This document shows, in pieces, positions 53,318-61,576 of a stretch of DNA of 64,000 nt. The DNA is from Bacillota bacterium (GTDB taxonomy: Bacteria > Bacillota > Clostridia > Peptostreptococcales > Anaerovoracaceae). Numbering within the stretch: the stretch's first letter is position 1; the number at the start of each line of letters is the position of its first letter. The notes under the pieces were generated by a model, which saw only the letters and a list, made by a program, of their open reading frames with translations, made no database searches and was not told the origin of the DNA. The DNA lies in assembly GCA_019420525.1 (NCBI GenBank), contig JAHZHA010000003.1, forward strand, positions 51,410 to 115,409. Direction: 5' to 3'. The position numbers and the translations under genes were made by a program.

Positions 53318-53352
53318 AAACTTCGGTAAGAAAGAAGGAAAAACAACAGATT

Positions 53353-54600
53353 ATGAGTGAAATAAGAACCTTAAAATGCGGCCTGCGGGTCGTTCTGGAA
53401 CAGATTCCCTACGTGCAGTCCGTCACCGCCGGCGTGTGGGTGAAAGCAGGCTGTGCAGACGAAAAAAGCAGCGAAAAAGGGATCTCTCATTTTATCGAAC
53501 ATATGATGTTCAAGGGGACGGCGAAGCGCAGCGCCCGCCAGATCGCGTCGGATGCCGACGCGCTGGGCGCTCAGATGAACGCTTTTACGTCAAAAGAAAG
53601 CACCTGTTATTATATCAAGTCGCTGACCTCAAACGTGGACAAGGCCTGCGAGATCATCATCGACATGCTGACAGGATCTCTGTTCGATCCTGCTGAAATG
53701 GCAAAAGAAAAACAGGTGGTAAAAGAAGAAATCAAAATGGTGGAAGACACGCCGGAAGACGACGTGCAGGATATGCTCTACGAGGAACTGTTCAGAGGAG
53801 AACCTCTGTCGAAGTCGATTCTGGGCACGCCGGAAAGCCTGGATGCCATCACACATGACGATATCGTAAATTATATTGCAAGAGAATATACGCTGGATCA
53901 CATTATCGTATCGGTGGCCGGCAATTTCGATGCGGATGAGATCTGTCAGCAGTTCGAGCACAGCTTGTCCTGCATGACGCCTTCCAAGGCGGAAAAAGAA
54001 TATGAGTCTTCGATTTACGTTCCGTCTTTCCGCACAAAAGTGAAAGATATCGAACAGTCTCATATCTGTCTGGGAACGAGAGCGCTGAGATTCGGCCACG
54101 ACGATGTCTATGCTCTGACCGTCCTCAACAATATCATGGGAGGAAGCATGAGCTCCAGACTGTTCCAGAATATCCGCGAGGAAAAAGGCATGGCCTATAC
54201 CGTCTATTCCTATACGGCCGCCTATAGCCGCGACGGACTTTACGCAATCAGCGCGGGAGTCGCTCACGATAAGATCGAAGATACCGTCTATGCTATTCGA
54301 GAAGAACTGGAAAAACTGGCAGCGGGCGGCGTCACGGATGACGAACTCAGAATTTCAAAGGAGCAGACGAAGGGCAGCTATATTTTCAGCCTGGAAAACA
54401 CGGGAAGCCGCATGGTTTCAAACGGAAAATATGCCGTCAACTGCAATGCGGTCAGAAGCCCGGAAGATGTGATACGGACTATCGATTCTGTCACCCAGGA
54501 TGACATCCGCAGAATGGCGGCTCTGATTACCGACATCGGAACATACTCCGGTACACTGGTCAGTAAGAGAGACGTGGATCTCGCGGCTCTGATGAGATAA
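53353..54600 (+). CDS. M16 family zinc peptidase (MlpA/YmxG type)
   Basis: 415-aa processing-peptidase-like protein with the inverted zinc motif HFIEH (in GISHFIEHMMFKGT, about residue 50) and a distal Glu in VKEEIKMVEDTPED. The second M16 half (about 200-400) contains the usual SSRLFQNIREEKGMAYT. Equivalent to mlpA (ymxG), which follows ylxY in Bacillus. Own promoter. Substrate unknown. Confidence 0.93.
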   Translation: MSEIRTLKCGLRVVLEQIPYVQSVTAGVWVKAGCADEKSSEKGISHFIEHMMFKGTAKRSARQIASDADALGAQMNAFTSKESTCYYIKSLTSNVDKACEIIIDMLTGSLFDPAEMAKEKQVVKEEIKMVEDTPEDDVQDMLYEELFRGEPLSKSILGTPESLDAITHDDIVNYIAREYTLDHIIVSVAGNFDADEICQQFEHSLSCMTPSKAEKEYESSIYVPSFRTKVKDIEQSHICLGTRALRFGHDDVYALTVLNNIMGGSMSSRLFQNIREEKGMAYTVYSYTAAYSRDGLYAISAGVAHDKIEDTVYAIREELEKLAAGGVTDDELRISKEQTKGSYIFSLENTGSRMVSNGKYAVNCNAVRSPEDVIRTIDSVTQDDIRRMAALITDIGTYSGTLVSKRDVDLAALMR

Positions 54601-54694
54601 AGATTCGGAAACTGCCGCAGACGATATAAAAAACATTTTCACATAACTTTCAGCAGCCGGAAGAGGAAAGCTGAAGAATCGGAGGTAATACACA

Positions 54695-55207
54695 ATGGAT
54701 TTTCTTACACTGTCAAAAAAACGTTTTTCCGTCCGCAAATTTGAGGACAGACCGGTAGAAAAAGAGGCGTACGATGCCATTATCGAAGCGGGCAGATGGG
54801 CGCCTACTGCAAAGAATATTCAGCCTTTTAAAGTTTACGCACTGAAGAGCGAAGAGGCTCTTGCGAAGATCAGAGCCGTGACACCGGCGACGTTCAACGC
54901 ACCGCTTGTGCTCATCCTGTGTGAAGACACACCGAATGCGTGGGTGAATCCTTTTGACGATTTCAATTCTTCAGCGCTGGATCTGGGCATCTTCGTATCT
55001 CATCTGATGATGGAAGCGGAAGATCTGGGACTGGGAACGACCTGCGTCTGCTGGTTCGACACAGCTAAAGTAAAAGAAGAATTTGCAATTCCTGACGGAC
55101 TTCAGCCGAGAATCCTTCTTCCAGTCGGATATCCCGCAGATGACGTTCAGCCGGGTCCGATGCATCCGTACCGCAAAGAGGTATCCGCATTCGTGGAGGA
55201 ACTGTAA
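54695..55207 (+). CDS. nitroreductase-family flavoprotein
   Basis: 170-aa FMN-dependent NAD(P)H oxidoreductase. It opens LSKKRFSVRKFEDRPVE with the typical SxRxF FMN phosphate motif, then AGRWAPTAKNIQPFKVY and GLGTTCVCWFDTAKV. Small single-domain type, dimeric in homologues. The physiological substrate is unknown. CGGAGGTAATACACA precedes ATG 54695. Confidence 0.92.
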   Translation: MDFLTLSKKRFSVRKFEDRPVEKEAYDAIIEAGRWAPTAKNIQPFKVYALKSEEALAKIRAVTPATFNAPLVLILCEDTPNAWVNPFDDFNSSALDLGIFVSHLMMEAEDLGLGTTCVCWFDTAKVKEEFAIPDGLQPRILLPVGYPADDVQPGPMHPYRKEVSAFVEEL

Positions 55208-55345
55208 TCCGACGCCTTATGCGGGGCCGGAAATCCCGGAAAGCGCGGAGGATATCTCTGCGCTTTCAGAGGTTTCAGCCGGAAGATATTATCCTGACCG
55301 GCGAACGGGGTATTGCAGGAAAGATACAAGAGGTTATTTTAAATT

Positions 55346-56038
55346 ATGGATGGAATAAAAAAAGAACTGATAACGAAATCCAGCATTCCGGAAGATACCG
55401 AGGATCTGCTGGGAGCGGCGGAAGAGCTGCAGACGACGCTGATGATGTACAGCTGCGCTATCAGAGAATTCAAGACGAAGGTGGAAGTTCTCAACGATGA
55501 GCTCTCGATCCGCGGACAGAGGAATCCCATCGAATTCATCAAGACGAGAGTCAAGACTCCTCACAGCATTTACAATAAACTGAAGAGGAAAGGCTTTGAA
55601 GTCTCTCTGAAGTCTGTCAGAGATAATCTGTTTGACGTGGCGGGAGTGCGGATCATCTGCTCTTTCGTCGACGACATCTATAAGATCGCCGACATGATCG
55701 TGAAACAGGATGACATCGAAGTGCTTGAGGTCAAAGATTACATAAAAAATCCGAAACCCAACGGTTACCGCAGTCTGCATATGATCTGCCAACTGCCTGT
55801 TTTTTTCTCGGACTGCAAAGAGATGCTGAACGTGGAAGTTCAGATCCGTACCATCGCCATGGACTTCTGGGCTTCACTCGAACACGACCTGCGCTATAAA
55901 AAAGAACTTTTAGTTACGGAGGAATTGCAGGAGGAACTCCGGGTCTGCGCCGAAACGATAGCTATCACTGATACCAAAATGATGGAGATCCGGGACAAGA
56001 TCGAAGAGCTGAAGCGACAGGAAGAGGAAAAAAAATGA
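55346..56038 (+). CDS. relQ: small alarmone synthetase, RelQ/YjbM type
   Basis: 230-aa (p)ppGpp synthetase without hydrolase or regulatory domains. Synthetase motifs: RVKTPHSIYNKLKRKG (ATP side), FDVAGVRIICSFVDD, PKPNGYRSLHM and EVQIRT, then a long C-terminal helix. It makes pppGpp/ppGpp from ATP and GTP/GDP as a stress response. It overlaps the YbaK gene by ATGA. Confidence 0.93.
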   Translation: MDGIKKELITKSSIPEDTEDLLGAAEELQTTLMMYSCAIREFKTKVEVLNDELSIRGQRNPIEFIKTRVKTPHSIYNKLKRKGFEVSLKSVRDNLFDVAGVRIICSFVDDIYKIADMIVKQDDIEVLEVKDYIKNPKPNGYRSLHMICQLPVFFSDCKEMLNVEVQIRTIAMDFWASLEHDLRYKKELLVTEELQEELRVCAETIAITDTKMMEIRDKIEELKRQEEEKK

Positions 56039-56523
56039 CGGCAGGCAAAAAAACGGGCAAGACGAATGCTCTCCGGCTGCTGGATGCGGCAGGCATTTCC
56101 TACAGCAGTCTCGAATACGAGCTCACCGACGGGTTTACCAGCGGATCGGACATCGCCAGAATGCAGGGACTCGATCCCGACGCTGTCTTCAAGACGCTTG
56201 TGACAGAAGCGAATACAGGTGAACATTTTGTCTGCGTCATTCCGGTGGACTGCGAACTGGATCTGAAGAAAGCAGCGAAACATTTCGGTGTAAAAAAAAT
56301 GGACATGCTGCCGATGAAAAAGCTGCTTCCTCTTACGGGATATATTCACGGAGGATGTTCTCCTGTGGGGATGAAGAAGCCGTTTCCGACTGCCATCGAT
56401 GAAACGGCATCTCTTTTCGATGATATTTACGTCAGCGGAGGCAGAATCGGTCTGCAGCTCCGGATTAATCCCCGGGATCTGGCAGATATCGCTGGCGCCA
56501 GTTTTGCCGATCTTACGCAGTAA
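56035..56523 (+). CDS. ybaK: Cys-tRNA(Pro)/Cys-tRNA(Cys) deacylase, YbaK type
   Basis: 162-aa trans-editing enzyme that hydrolyses mischarged Cys-tRNA(Pro). Key features: conserved Lys in DAVFKTLVTE, KAAKHFGVKKMDMLP and YIHGGCSPVGMKK. Cotranscribed with relQ through a 4-base overlap. Confidence 0.92.
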   Translation: MTAGKKTGKTNALRLLDAAGISYSSLEYELTDGFTSGSDIARMQGLDPDAVFKTLVTEANTGEHFVCVIPVDCELDLKKAAKHFGVKKMDMLPMKKLLPLTGYIHGGCSPVGMKKPFPTAIDETASLFDDIYVSGGRIGLQLRINPRDLADIAGASFADLTQ

Positions 56524-56590
56524 AAATACCGGTGCGTGGGGAAAGCGAAAAAAGAAAAGCGATTCAAAGATACCAGGCGGCAGATGCAGT

Positions 56591-56637
56591 TCTGATGAAA
56601 GCCCCTAAACGGGCATCAGACCGGCAGCTGCTGTTTT
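56591..56637. terminator. terminator-like structure after ybaK
   Basis: TCTGAT/ATCAGA and GCCC/GGGC pair around CTAAAC with a GAAA bulge (56591-56620); a seven-T run begins at 56634, 13 bases beyond the stem. Confidence 0.45.
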
Positions 56638-56694
56638 TTTATGCAATAAAATATGTAATATTATTTTAAAATATCAGTATAGGAAATATGATGA

Positions 56695-56723
56695 TTGACA
56701 TATGATGTCTAATGTGTTATTTT
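56695..56723 (+). promoter_or_regulatory. promoter P1 of the FAD/Fe-S operon
   Basis: TTGACA (56695-56700), 17 bases, TATTTT (56718-56723) with TGT before it. The palindrome GACATATGATGTC (56697-56709) overlaps the -35 and spacer, a position suited to a repressor. Confidence 0.65.
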
Positions 56724-56775
56724 AAATTCAGGAGTAGAAAAATATTTTCTTACGATCAATTTATATTATTAGAGG

Positions 56776-56796
56776 TATGATGTCATATGTTATATT
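56776..56796 (+). promoter_or_regulatory. second copy of the palindromic element with extended -10
   Basis: TATGATGTCATA (56776-56787) is palindromic and repeats the TATGATGTC of the first promoter 75 bases away. TGTTATATT (56788-56796) follows, a possible second extended -10. Confidence 0.45.
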
Positions 56797-56897
56797 AATC
56801 AGCTGCCGTCTTCTCTGCGGAAGACTCGGGCAGCGGAGCGGTGCGGAATATGGTATATGCCGTGCATCCGCCGTGTTTACAGTGACAGGAGGTCAAT

Positions 56898-58352
56898 ATG
56901 GATATTTTAAAAGATCTGGCTGCGATAACGGGAACTGAATTCGTTACAGCTGACGAAGCGGTATTATCCGGATATGCTTCTGATCTCAGTTTTGTTAAAG
57001 GTACAGAACCGGAAGCGGAAGTCTGTCCGGGAACGACTGAAGAAGTGAGTCGCATCGTAAAGTGGGCCAATGAAAACAACGTACCGCTGATTCCGGTGAG
57101 TTCGCCGATACATCTCTACGGAGCCGCTGTTCCGAAGCAGGGCGGCGTCATCGTCAACATGAAGCGGTTTGATGAAATTCACGAGATAGACACGGTCAAC
57201 CGTTTTGTCCGCGTCGGAGCAGGCGTCTCCTGGGAAAAGCTTACAGGCGAACTGGCAAAACACGGCATGCGGGTCATTCTCCCTCTCACTCCCCGCGCCT
57301 GCCGTTCCGTCGCTTCCGATCATCTGGAAAGAGAAGTGACCACCAGTATGGTATACGATTACGGCGAACCGACACAGTCTATGGAGGTCGTCTTCCCGAA
57401 CGGCGATATTTTCCGTACGGGTTCCGCCAGCGCACCGAAGTTTCCGTATTCGCCGGCGAGAGGAGCAAATCCTTCCGGCCCGGGTCTCGATTTTTACCGC
57501 CTGCTGCAGGGCGCGCAGGGAACCATGGGCATCGTTACATGGATGTCTCTGAAGATTCAGAGTATTCCGAAAATCGACCGGATTAAATTTGCGGCTCTTG
57601 ACAGCATCGAAGAGGGAACCGATTTCCTGTACCGGATTCTGCCGAGGCGGATCGGTCAGGAGTGTCTGATTCTCAACAATACGGATCTGGCTGCACTTCT
57701 GGCGGAGAGCAGGGAGGAATTCGAAGGCATCAAAGAGAAGCTTCCGCCTTATACGCTAATACTCACCATCAGCGGCCTGATCCGAAGACCGGAAGAAAAG
57801 CTGGCATACGAGGAGAATTTCCTCAGCGACGTCATGAGAAATGAATTTCAGAATATCGTTCTCACCGATGCTCTTCCGGGCTTTCCGGGTGCGGCAGGAA
57901 AACTGATGAAAATTCTCAGAAATCCATGGCCGGACGAGAAACCATACTGGAAATCCGTCCCGAAAGGCGCATATCAGGATCTCTTCTTCATCGCCAGACC
58001 GGAACGGGCTCAGGAATTCATTTCCGTGGTTCAGGAGACGGCGGGCAGAATGTCATACCCGTTTGAATCCATCGGTATTTACAAGCAGCCGATCGAACAC
58101 AACAGAGCCTGCCAGCTTCAGTTCACTTTCTTCTATGATCCGGACTGCAGCAGGTCTGCAGAGGAAGCAAAGGAACTGTACGACAGAACCTTTGAAGCTC
58201 TGCATGATGCCGGAGCGTATTTTACGAGACCTTACGGAAATATGGCTCTGCGCCTCTACGACAGGGCTGCTTCCTACACGGCGGCGCTGAAAAAGGTCAA
58301 GGACTTATTCGATCCCAACAATATCATGAATCCGGGCAATCTCTGCTTCTGA
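56898..58352 (+). CDS. FAD-linked oxidase subunit (GlcD-like, PCMH fold), first of two
   Basis: 484-aa cytoplasmic flavoprotein. FAD-binding PCMH domain at about 35-215 (VPLIPVSSPIHLYG, RFVRVGAGVSWEKL, QGAQGTMGIVTWMSLK), then a substrate/cap domain and the common C-terminal motif FDPNNIMNPGNLCF. Related to glycolate/D-lactate dehydrogenase subunits and the 4-cresol dehydrogenase group; the substrate is unknown. AGGAGGTCAAT before ATG 56898 is strong. First gene of an operon with an Fe-S protein and a second, distinct FAD subunit; it probably passes electrons to the Fe-S protein. Confidence 0.85.
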   Translation: MDILKDLAAITGTEFVTADEAVLSGYASDLSFVKGTEPEAEVCPGTTEEVSRIVKWANENNVPLIPVSSPIHLYGAAVPKQGGVIVNMKRFDEIHEIDTVNRFVRVGAGVSWEKLTGELAKHGMRVILPLTPRACRSVASDHLEREVTTSMVYDYGEPTQSMEVVFPNGDIFRTGSASAPKFPYSPARGANPSGPGLDFYRLLQGAQGTMGIVTWMSLKIQSIPKIDRIKFAALDSIEEGTDFLYRILPRRIGQECLILNNTDLAALLAESREEFEGIKEKLPPYTLILTISGLIRRPEEKLAYEENFLSDVMRNEFQNIVLTDALPGFPGAAGKLMKILRNPWPDEKPYWKSVPKGAYQDLFFIARPERAQEFISVVQETAGRMSYPFESIGIYKQPIEHNRACQLQFTFFYDPDCSRSAEEAKELYDRTFEALHDAGAYFTRPYGNMALRLYDRAASYTAALKKVKDLFDPNNIMNPGNLCF

Positions 58353-58413
58353 TGAGCGGACGGCCGGAGCGCACATGAATCAATAGATAGCTTGCAGCAG
58401 GAAGGAGAACAAC

Positions 58414-59742
58414 ATGTCTGTAGTCGATAAAAAGTATCCGGAGAGATTCGATACGCCGAAAGAAAAATTTGCTCTGGACATCGAAGAACTGGGCAATTTT
58501 GTATATGATATGCAGCACTGCATCAAGTGCAAAGGATGTTACTGGGTGGATCACACGTATATGCCGGGAATGAAGCACGCGGTGCGCTGTCCGAGCAACC
58601 TGTGGAAAGAGTTCGACTCTTACGGCGCATTCGGCAAGATGAGAATCGGATTAAAAATCGAAAAAGGAGAGATCGAATGGACCGATCATCTTCTGGAACT
58701 CATCTACGCCGATCCCCTCTGCGGGGCATGTGACGTGGGATGCAAGAGAAATCTCGATCTCGAAGTAGGGCTCACTCTCGAAGCACTGAGAGTCAGAGCG
58801 GTGAAAGAAGGCGCCGGTCCGATGCCGGTTCATAAAGAAATCGCAGAGTCCATTGCCTCAACGGGAAATTGCTACGGTGCGAAAAAAGACCGGGGAGCCT
58901 GGATGGATGAGACGGTAAAACCTGCGGAAAAAGCTGACATCATGTATTTCGTCGGCTGCTCCTCTTCTTACGAAAATACGGAGATTCCGAAAGCGGTGAC
59001 GAAAGTCCTCCAGAGCGCGGGCATCCCTTACATGTTCATGAAAGATGAATCCTGCTGCGGAAATATCGTATTTTCGGTGGGAATGATCGATGAAGCGAGA
59101 AAAATTGCGGAAAAAAATGTGGAAGCGGTCCGGAAATCGGGCGCCAGAGTGCTGATGACGGCGTGCGCGGAGTGTTATCGCATGTGGAAAGTCGATTATC
59201 CGAAGATGCTGGGAATCCGCACCGACGAGCTGGGATTCGAAGTGAAACATTTCATCGAAGTTGCGGATGAGGCGCTGTCCAAAGGAAAACTGAATCTCAA
59301 GAATCCTGTGGAAAAGAGGATCACTTACCACGATGCCTGCAATGTCAGCAGGAACTGCGATCCGTGGGAACCGTACGAGGGTGAGAGAGGATGGATGGGA
59401 ACCATCGAACCCCGGCTGGCCCGCAGAAGAGGACGTTACGGCTTGTACGAACAGGCGAGGAATCTCATCCGTGCCGTTCCGGGCATCGATTTTACGGAGA
59501 TGCCGCGGATGAAAGAAAACGCGCTCTGCTGCGGAGGCGGAAGAGGTGCGAAACAGGCATTTCCGGAGATGTCGGAGACGGCGGCCAGAGACCGGATCGA
59601 AGAGATAAAATATGTGGGTGCGGAAGCAGTGGTATCCGCCTGTCCTTGGTGTCTCAGCAACTTCGGAGACGTAGCCGAGAAAGACGGCGAAACCGTGGAA
59701 ATTCTCGATATCGCTCAGCTTCTTGCGGAAGCGGTAATTTAA
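58414..59742 (+). CDS. Fe-S electron-transfer protein (GlcF/HdrD-like, two CCG domains)
   Basis: 442-aa iron-sulfur protein. N-terminal cluster region has CIKCKGC with a distant CP (C-x2-C-x2-C-x18-CP) and CGACDVGCKRN (about 105-115), looser than standard ferredoxin motifs. Two cysteine-rich CCG domains follow: DESCCGNIVF/TACAECYRMWK (about 210-265) and ALCCGGGRG/SACPWCLSN (about 370-415). Such proteins take electrons from FAD subunits and pass them to quinone, thiol or other carriers. No membrane segment is seen. AAGGAGAACAAC precedes ATG 58414. It lies between the two FAD subunits. Confidence 0.85.
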   Translation: MSVVDKKYPERFDTPKEKFALDIEELGNFVYDMQHCIKCKGCYWVDHTYMPGMKHAVRCPSNLWKEFDSYGAFGKMRIGLKIEKGEIEWTDHLLELIYADPLCGACDVGCKRNLDLEVGLTLEALRVRAVKEGAGPMPVHKEIAESIASTGNCYGAKKDRGAWMDETVKPAEKADIMYFVGCSSSYENTEIPKAVTKVLQSAGIPYMFMKDESCCGNIVFSVGMIDEARKIAEKNVEAVRKSGARVLMTACAECYRMWKVDYPKMLGIRTDELGFEVKHFIEVADEALSKGKLNLKNPVEKRITYHDACNVSRNCDPWEPYEGERGWMGTIEPRLARRRGRYGLYEQARNLIRAVPGIDFTEMPRMKENALCCGGGRGAKQAFPEMSETAARDRIEEIKYVGAEAVVSACPWCLSNFGDVAEKDGETVEILDIAQLLAEAVI

Positions 59743-59756
59743 AAAGGAGGGGAATC

Positions 59757-61385
59757 ATGAGTATCAACAGACACGCATACAGAGCCATCGAGGCGGTTGT
59801 GGGAAAGAACTATATCACCGATGACCCTGCCGACTGTGAAGGTTATCGTTCCGGACCGGGAGGCTACGAGAGCGGCACAGGCTACGAAAGAGTCATGACG
59901 CGGCTGCCGGGAGCAGTCGCTATGCCGCGGACGACAGAAGACGTTCAGAAAATCGTGAAAATATGCGGAAGGTACGGCGTTTCTTTCGTGCCGTATTCCA
60001 CCGGTTTTTACGGCCCGAGATCCCATCCGCATATGGATGACGAGTTGATCATCGACATGAAGCGGATGAGAGATTTTGAGATCGACGGAAAACACTTCTT
60101 CATCACCGTTCAGCCGGGCGTCATCTATTCTCAGATTCAGCAGGAATGTTTTGAAAAAGGCGCATACGTCGTCGTGGGAGGCGGCGGTGCACAGACGTCT
60201 GCCGTGGCGAATCTGCTCAACGACGGATGGTCTCCGCTGAGCTTCCGGATCGGCCTGCCGCAGCGAAGAATTCTCGGTATGGAAGTCGTGATGCCGGACG
60301 GCGAAATCGTGAAAATGGGCTCTCTGGCTGACGGAGACGATCCGTTCTGGGGCGAGGGCATCGGTCCGGATCTGCGCGGCATCATGAGAGGCTATACCGG
60401 TCTGTTGGGGTGTCTGGGCATCTGTACGAGAATGTCCATCAAAACGCTGCCTTTCCAGCCAGTGATTCCGAAACCTTCGGGCATTTCTCCGGACACTGCG
60501 CTTCAGCTGGATCCGAAGAGAGTACGTTGGATCAATTTTACCATGCCGAGCCTCAAGTCTATCGAGGATGCCCATATTATGATCGGAAACGCGGAAATCG
60601 GCGCGGCTGTCACAAAAGTTCCGACTTTCTGGAGAGCCATCGCAAAAGCGGAATGTAAAGAGGATTTCTGGGATATCTGGCTGAAGGAGACGGAAGAATC
60701 CGTAGCCAATTTCTTCCTGGTCAGAGTTCTTCTCATCGGATATACGTCGGAGGAACAGATGGAGTATGATTATCACGTCCTCTGCGATATCATCGGAGAG
60801 CTGGGCGGAAAAGAGAGGCGGACGAAACCGTCGGATGAATCCTGGTTCAAGAATGCCGATTCCGCAGGCATGTGGCTCATGACGGGTTCATATGTATCGG
60901 TGGATTACGTGATGGATTCCTTTACACAGGCATTTGAACAGGGGCCGAATTACAGAGATCTGAAGGCGGAATATACGCCGCCGCTGATGCCGGACTGCAA
61001 AGATCTGGGCTGGTTCCAGAGCTGCGAGATGGGCCATCTGGGATATTACGAATATCTGATCTACTGGGATCAGAGAGAGGATACCGACGGAATGGACCGC
61101 TTCTACGTGGAGAGCGCCAAGATGAACATCGAAAACGGATGTTATCCGGCTCTTCTCAGTTCACATCAGCCGCTTTACCTGACGGGTCCCGCTTACGGAC
61201 CGAATTACCACGAATGGATTCTGCAGCTCAAGAGTATCTTTGATCCGAAGTGGATCTGTCATCCGCCTCTGCCTCTGGCACACGATGAATTCGTGAAGAG
61301 AGCCTCCTGGATGCAGGAAGTCAAGACGTGGGAAACGCCGGAAGAATTCCCTTATCCGGAAAACCTGAAAGCCCGCATGAGATAA
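59757..61385 (+). CDS. FAD-linked oxidase subunit, second and divergent
   Basis: 542-aa flavoprotein with a PCMH-type FAD domain (about 45-230; VSFVPYSTGFYGPRSHPH, VVVGGGGAQTSAVANLLNDG). The C-terminus ends IFDPKWICHPPLPLAHDEF in place of the usual DPNxIxNPG motif, so its flavin or substrate pocket differs from its neighbour. It is not a recent duplicate of the first FAD gene; the resemblance is limited to the fold. AAAGGAGGGGAATC sets ATG 59757, 14 bases after the Fe-S gene. Substrate unknown. Confidence 0.83.
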   Translation: MSINRHAYRAIEAVVGKNYITDDPADCEGYRSGPGGYESGTGYERVMTRLPGAVAMPRTTEDVQKIVKICGRYGVSFVPYSTGFYGPRSHPHMDDELIIDMKRMRDFEIDGKHFFITVQPGVIYSQIQQECFEKGAYVVVGGGGAQTSAVANLLNDGWSPLSFRIGLPQRRILGMEVVMPDGEIVKMGSLADGDDPFWGEGIGPDLRGIMRGYTGLLGCLGICTRMSIKTLPFQPVIPKPSGISPDTALQLDPKRVRWINFTMPSLKSIEDAHIMIGNAEIGAAVTKVPTFWRAIAKAECKEDFWDIWLKETEESVANFFLVRVLLIGYTSEEQMEYDYHVLCDIIGELGGKERRTKPSDESWFKNADSAGMWLMTGSYVSVDYVMDSFTQAFEQGPNYRDLKAEYTPPLMPDCKDLGWFQSCEMGHLGYYEYLIYWDQREDTDGMDRFYVESAKMNIENGCYPALLSSHQPLYLTGPAYGPNYHEWILQLKSIFDPKWICHPPLPLAHDEFVKRASWMQEVKTWETPEEFPYPENLKARMR

Positions 61386-61422
61386 TCTTCCCTATGTATT
61401 ACTTGCTGCTGCAAAAAATAGA

Positions 61423-61452
61423 TTGCACAGATGATAGAACATAAATTATAAT
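61423..61452 (+). promoter_or_regulatory. candidate promoter of the acyl-CoA dehydrogenase gene
   Basis: TTGCAC (61423-61428), 18 bases, TATAAT (61447-61452). The transcript would start near 61459 and run straight into the hairpin region 61457-61505. Confidence 0.55.
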
Positions 61453-61456
61453 AACA

Positions 61457-61505
61457 GGCAGAGACTGTAAAGACGGCAGAAGACTTATGTGTCTCTGCCG
61501 TTTTT
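61457..61505 (+). terminator. terminator or attenuator between the FAD operon and the dehydrogenase gene
   Basis: ACGGCAG-A-AGAC (61473-61484) pairs with GTCT-CTGCCGT (61491-61501), followed by TTTTT. The upstream GGCAGAGAC (61457-61465) can pair with the same right arm GTCTCTGCC (61491-61499), so two structures exclude each other. Confidence 0.65.
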
Positions 61506-61576
61506 CGGATAGTCGGATAAAAGAAGCCGGACAGACCGGACGAGAATCGCGGCAGCAATCGAAGGGAGTTTATCAT

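Larger units (their letters stand above)
56524..56897. other. AT-rich regulatory region before the FAD/Fe-S operon
   Basis: 374 bases. It holds the ybaK terminator-like hairpin (56591-56637), a promoter (56695-56723), a second extended -10 (56788-56796), palindromes GACAT-ATG-ATGTC (56697-56709) and TATGA-TG-TCATA (56776-56787), and the direct repeat TATGATGTC at 56701 and 56776. No gene is supported. Confidence 0.6.

Noticed and set aside
56898..61385. Standard glycolate oxidase (glcDEF) operon
   Set aside because: Subunit types are similar, but the Cys spacing, the divergent second FAD protein and linkage to an acyl-CoA dehydrogenase do not support that specific assignment.
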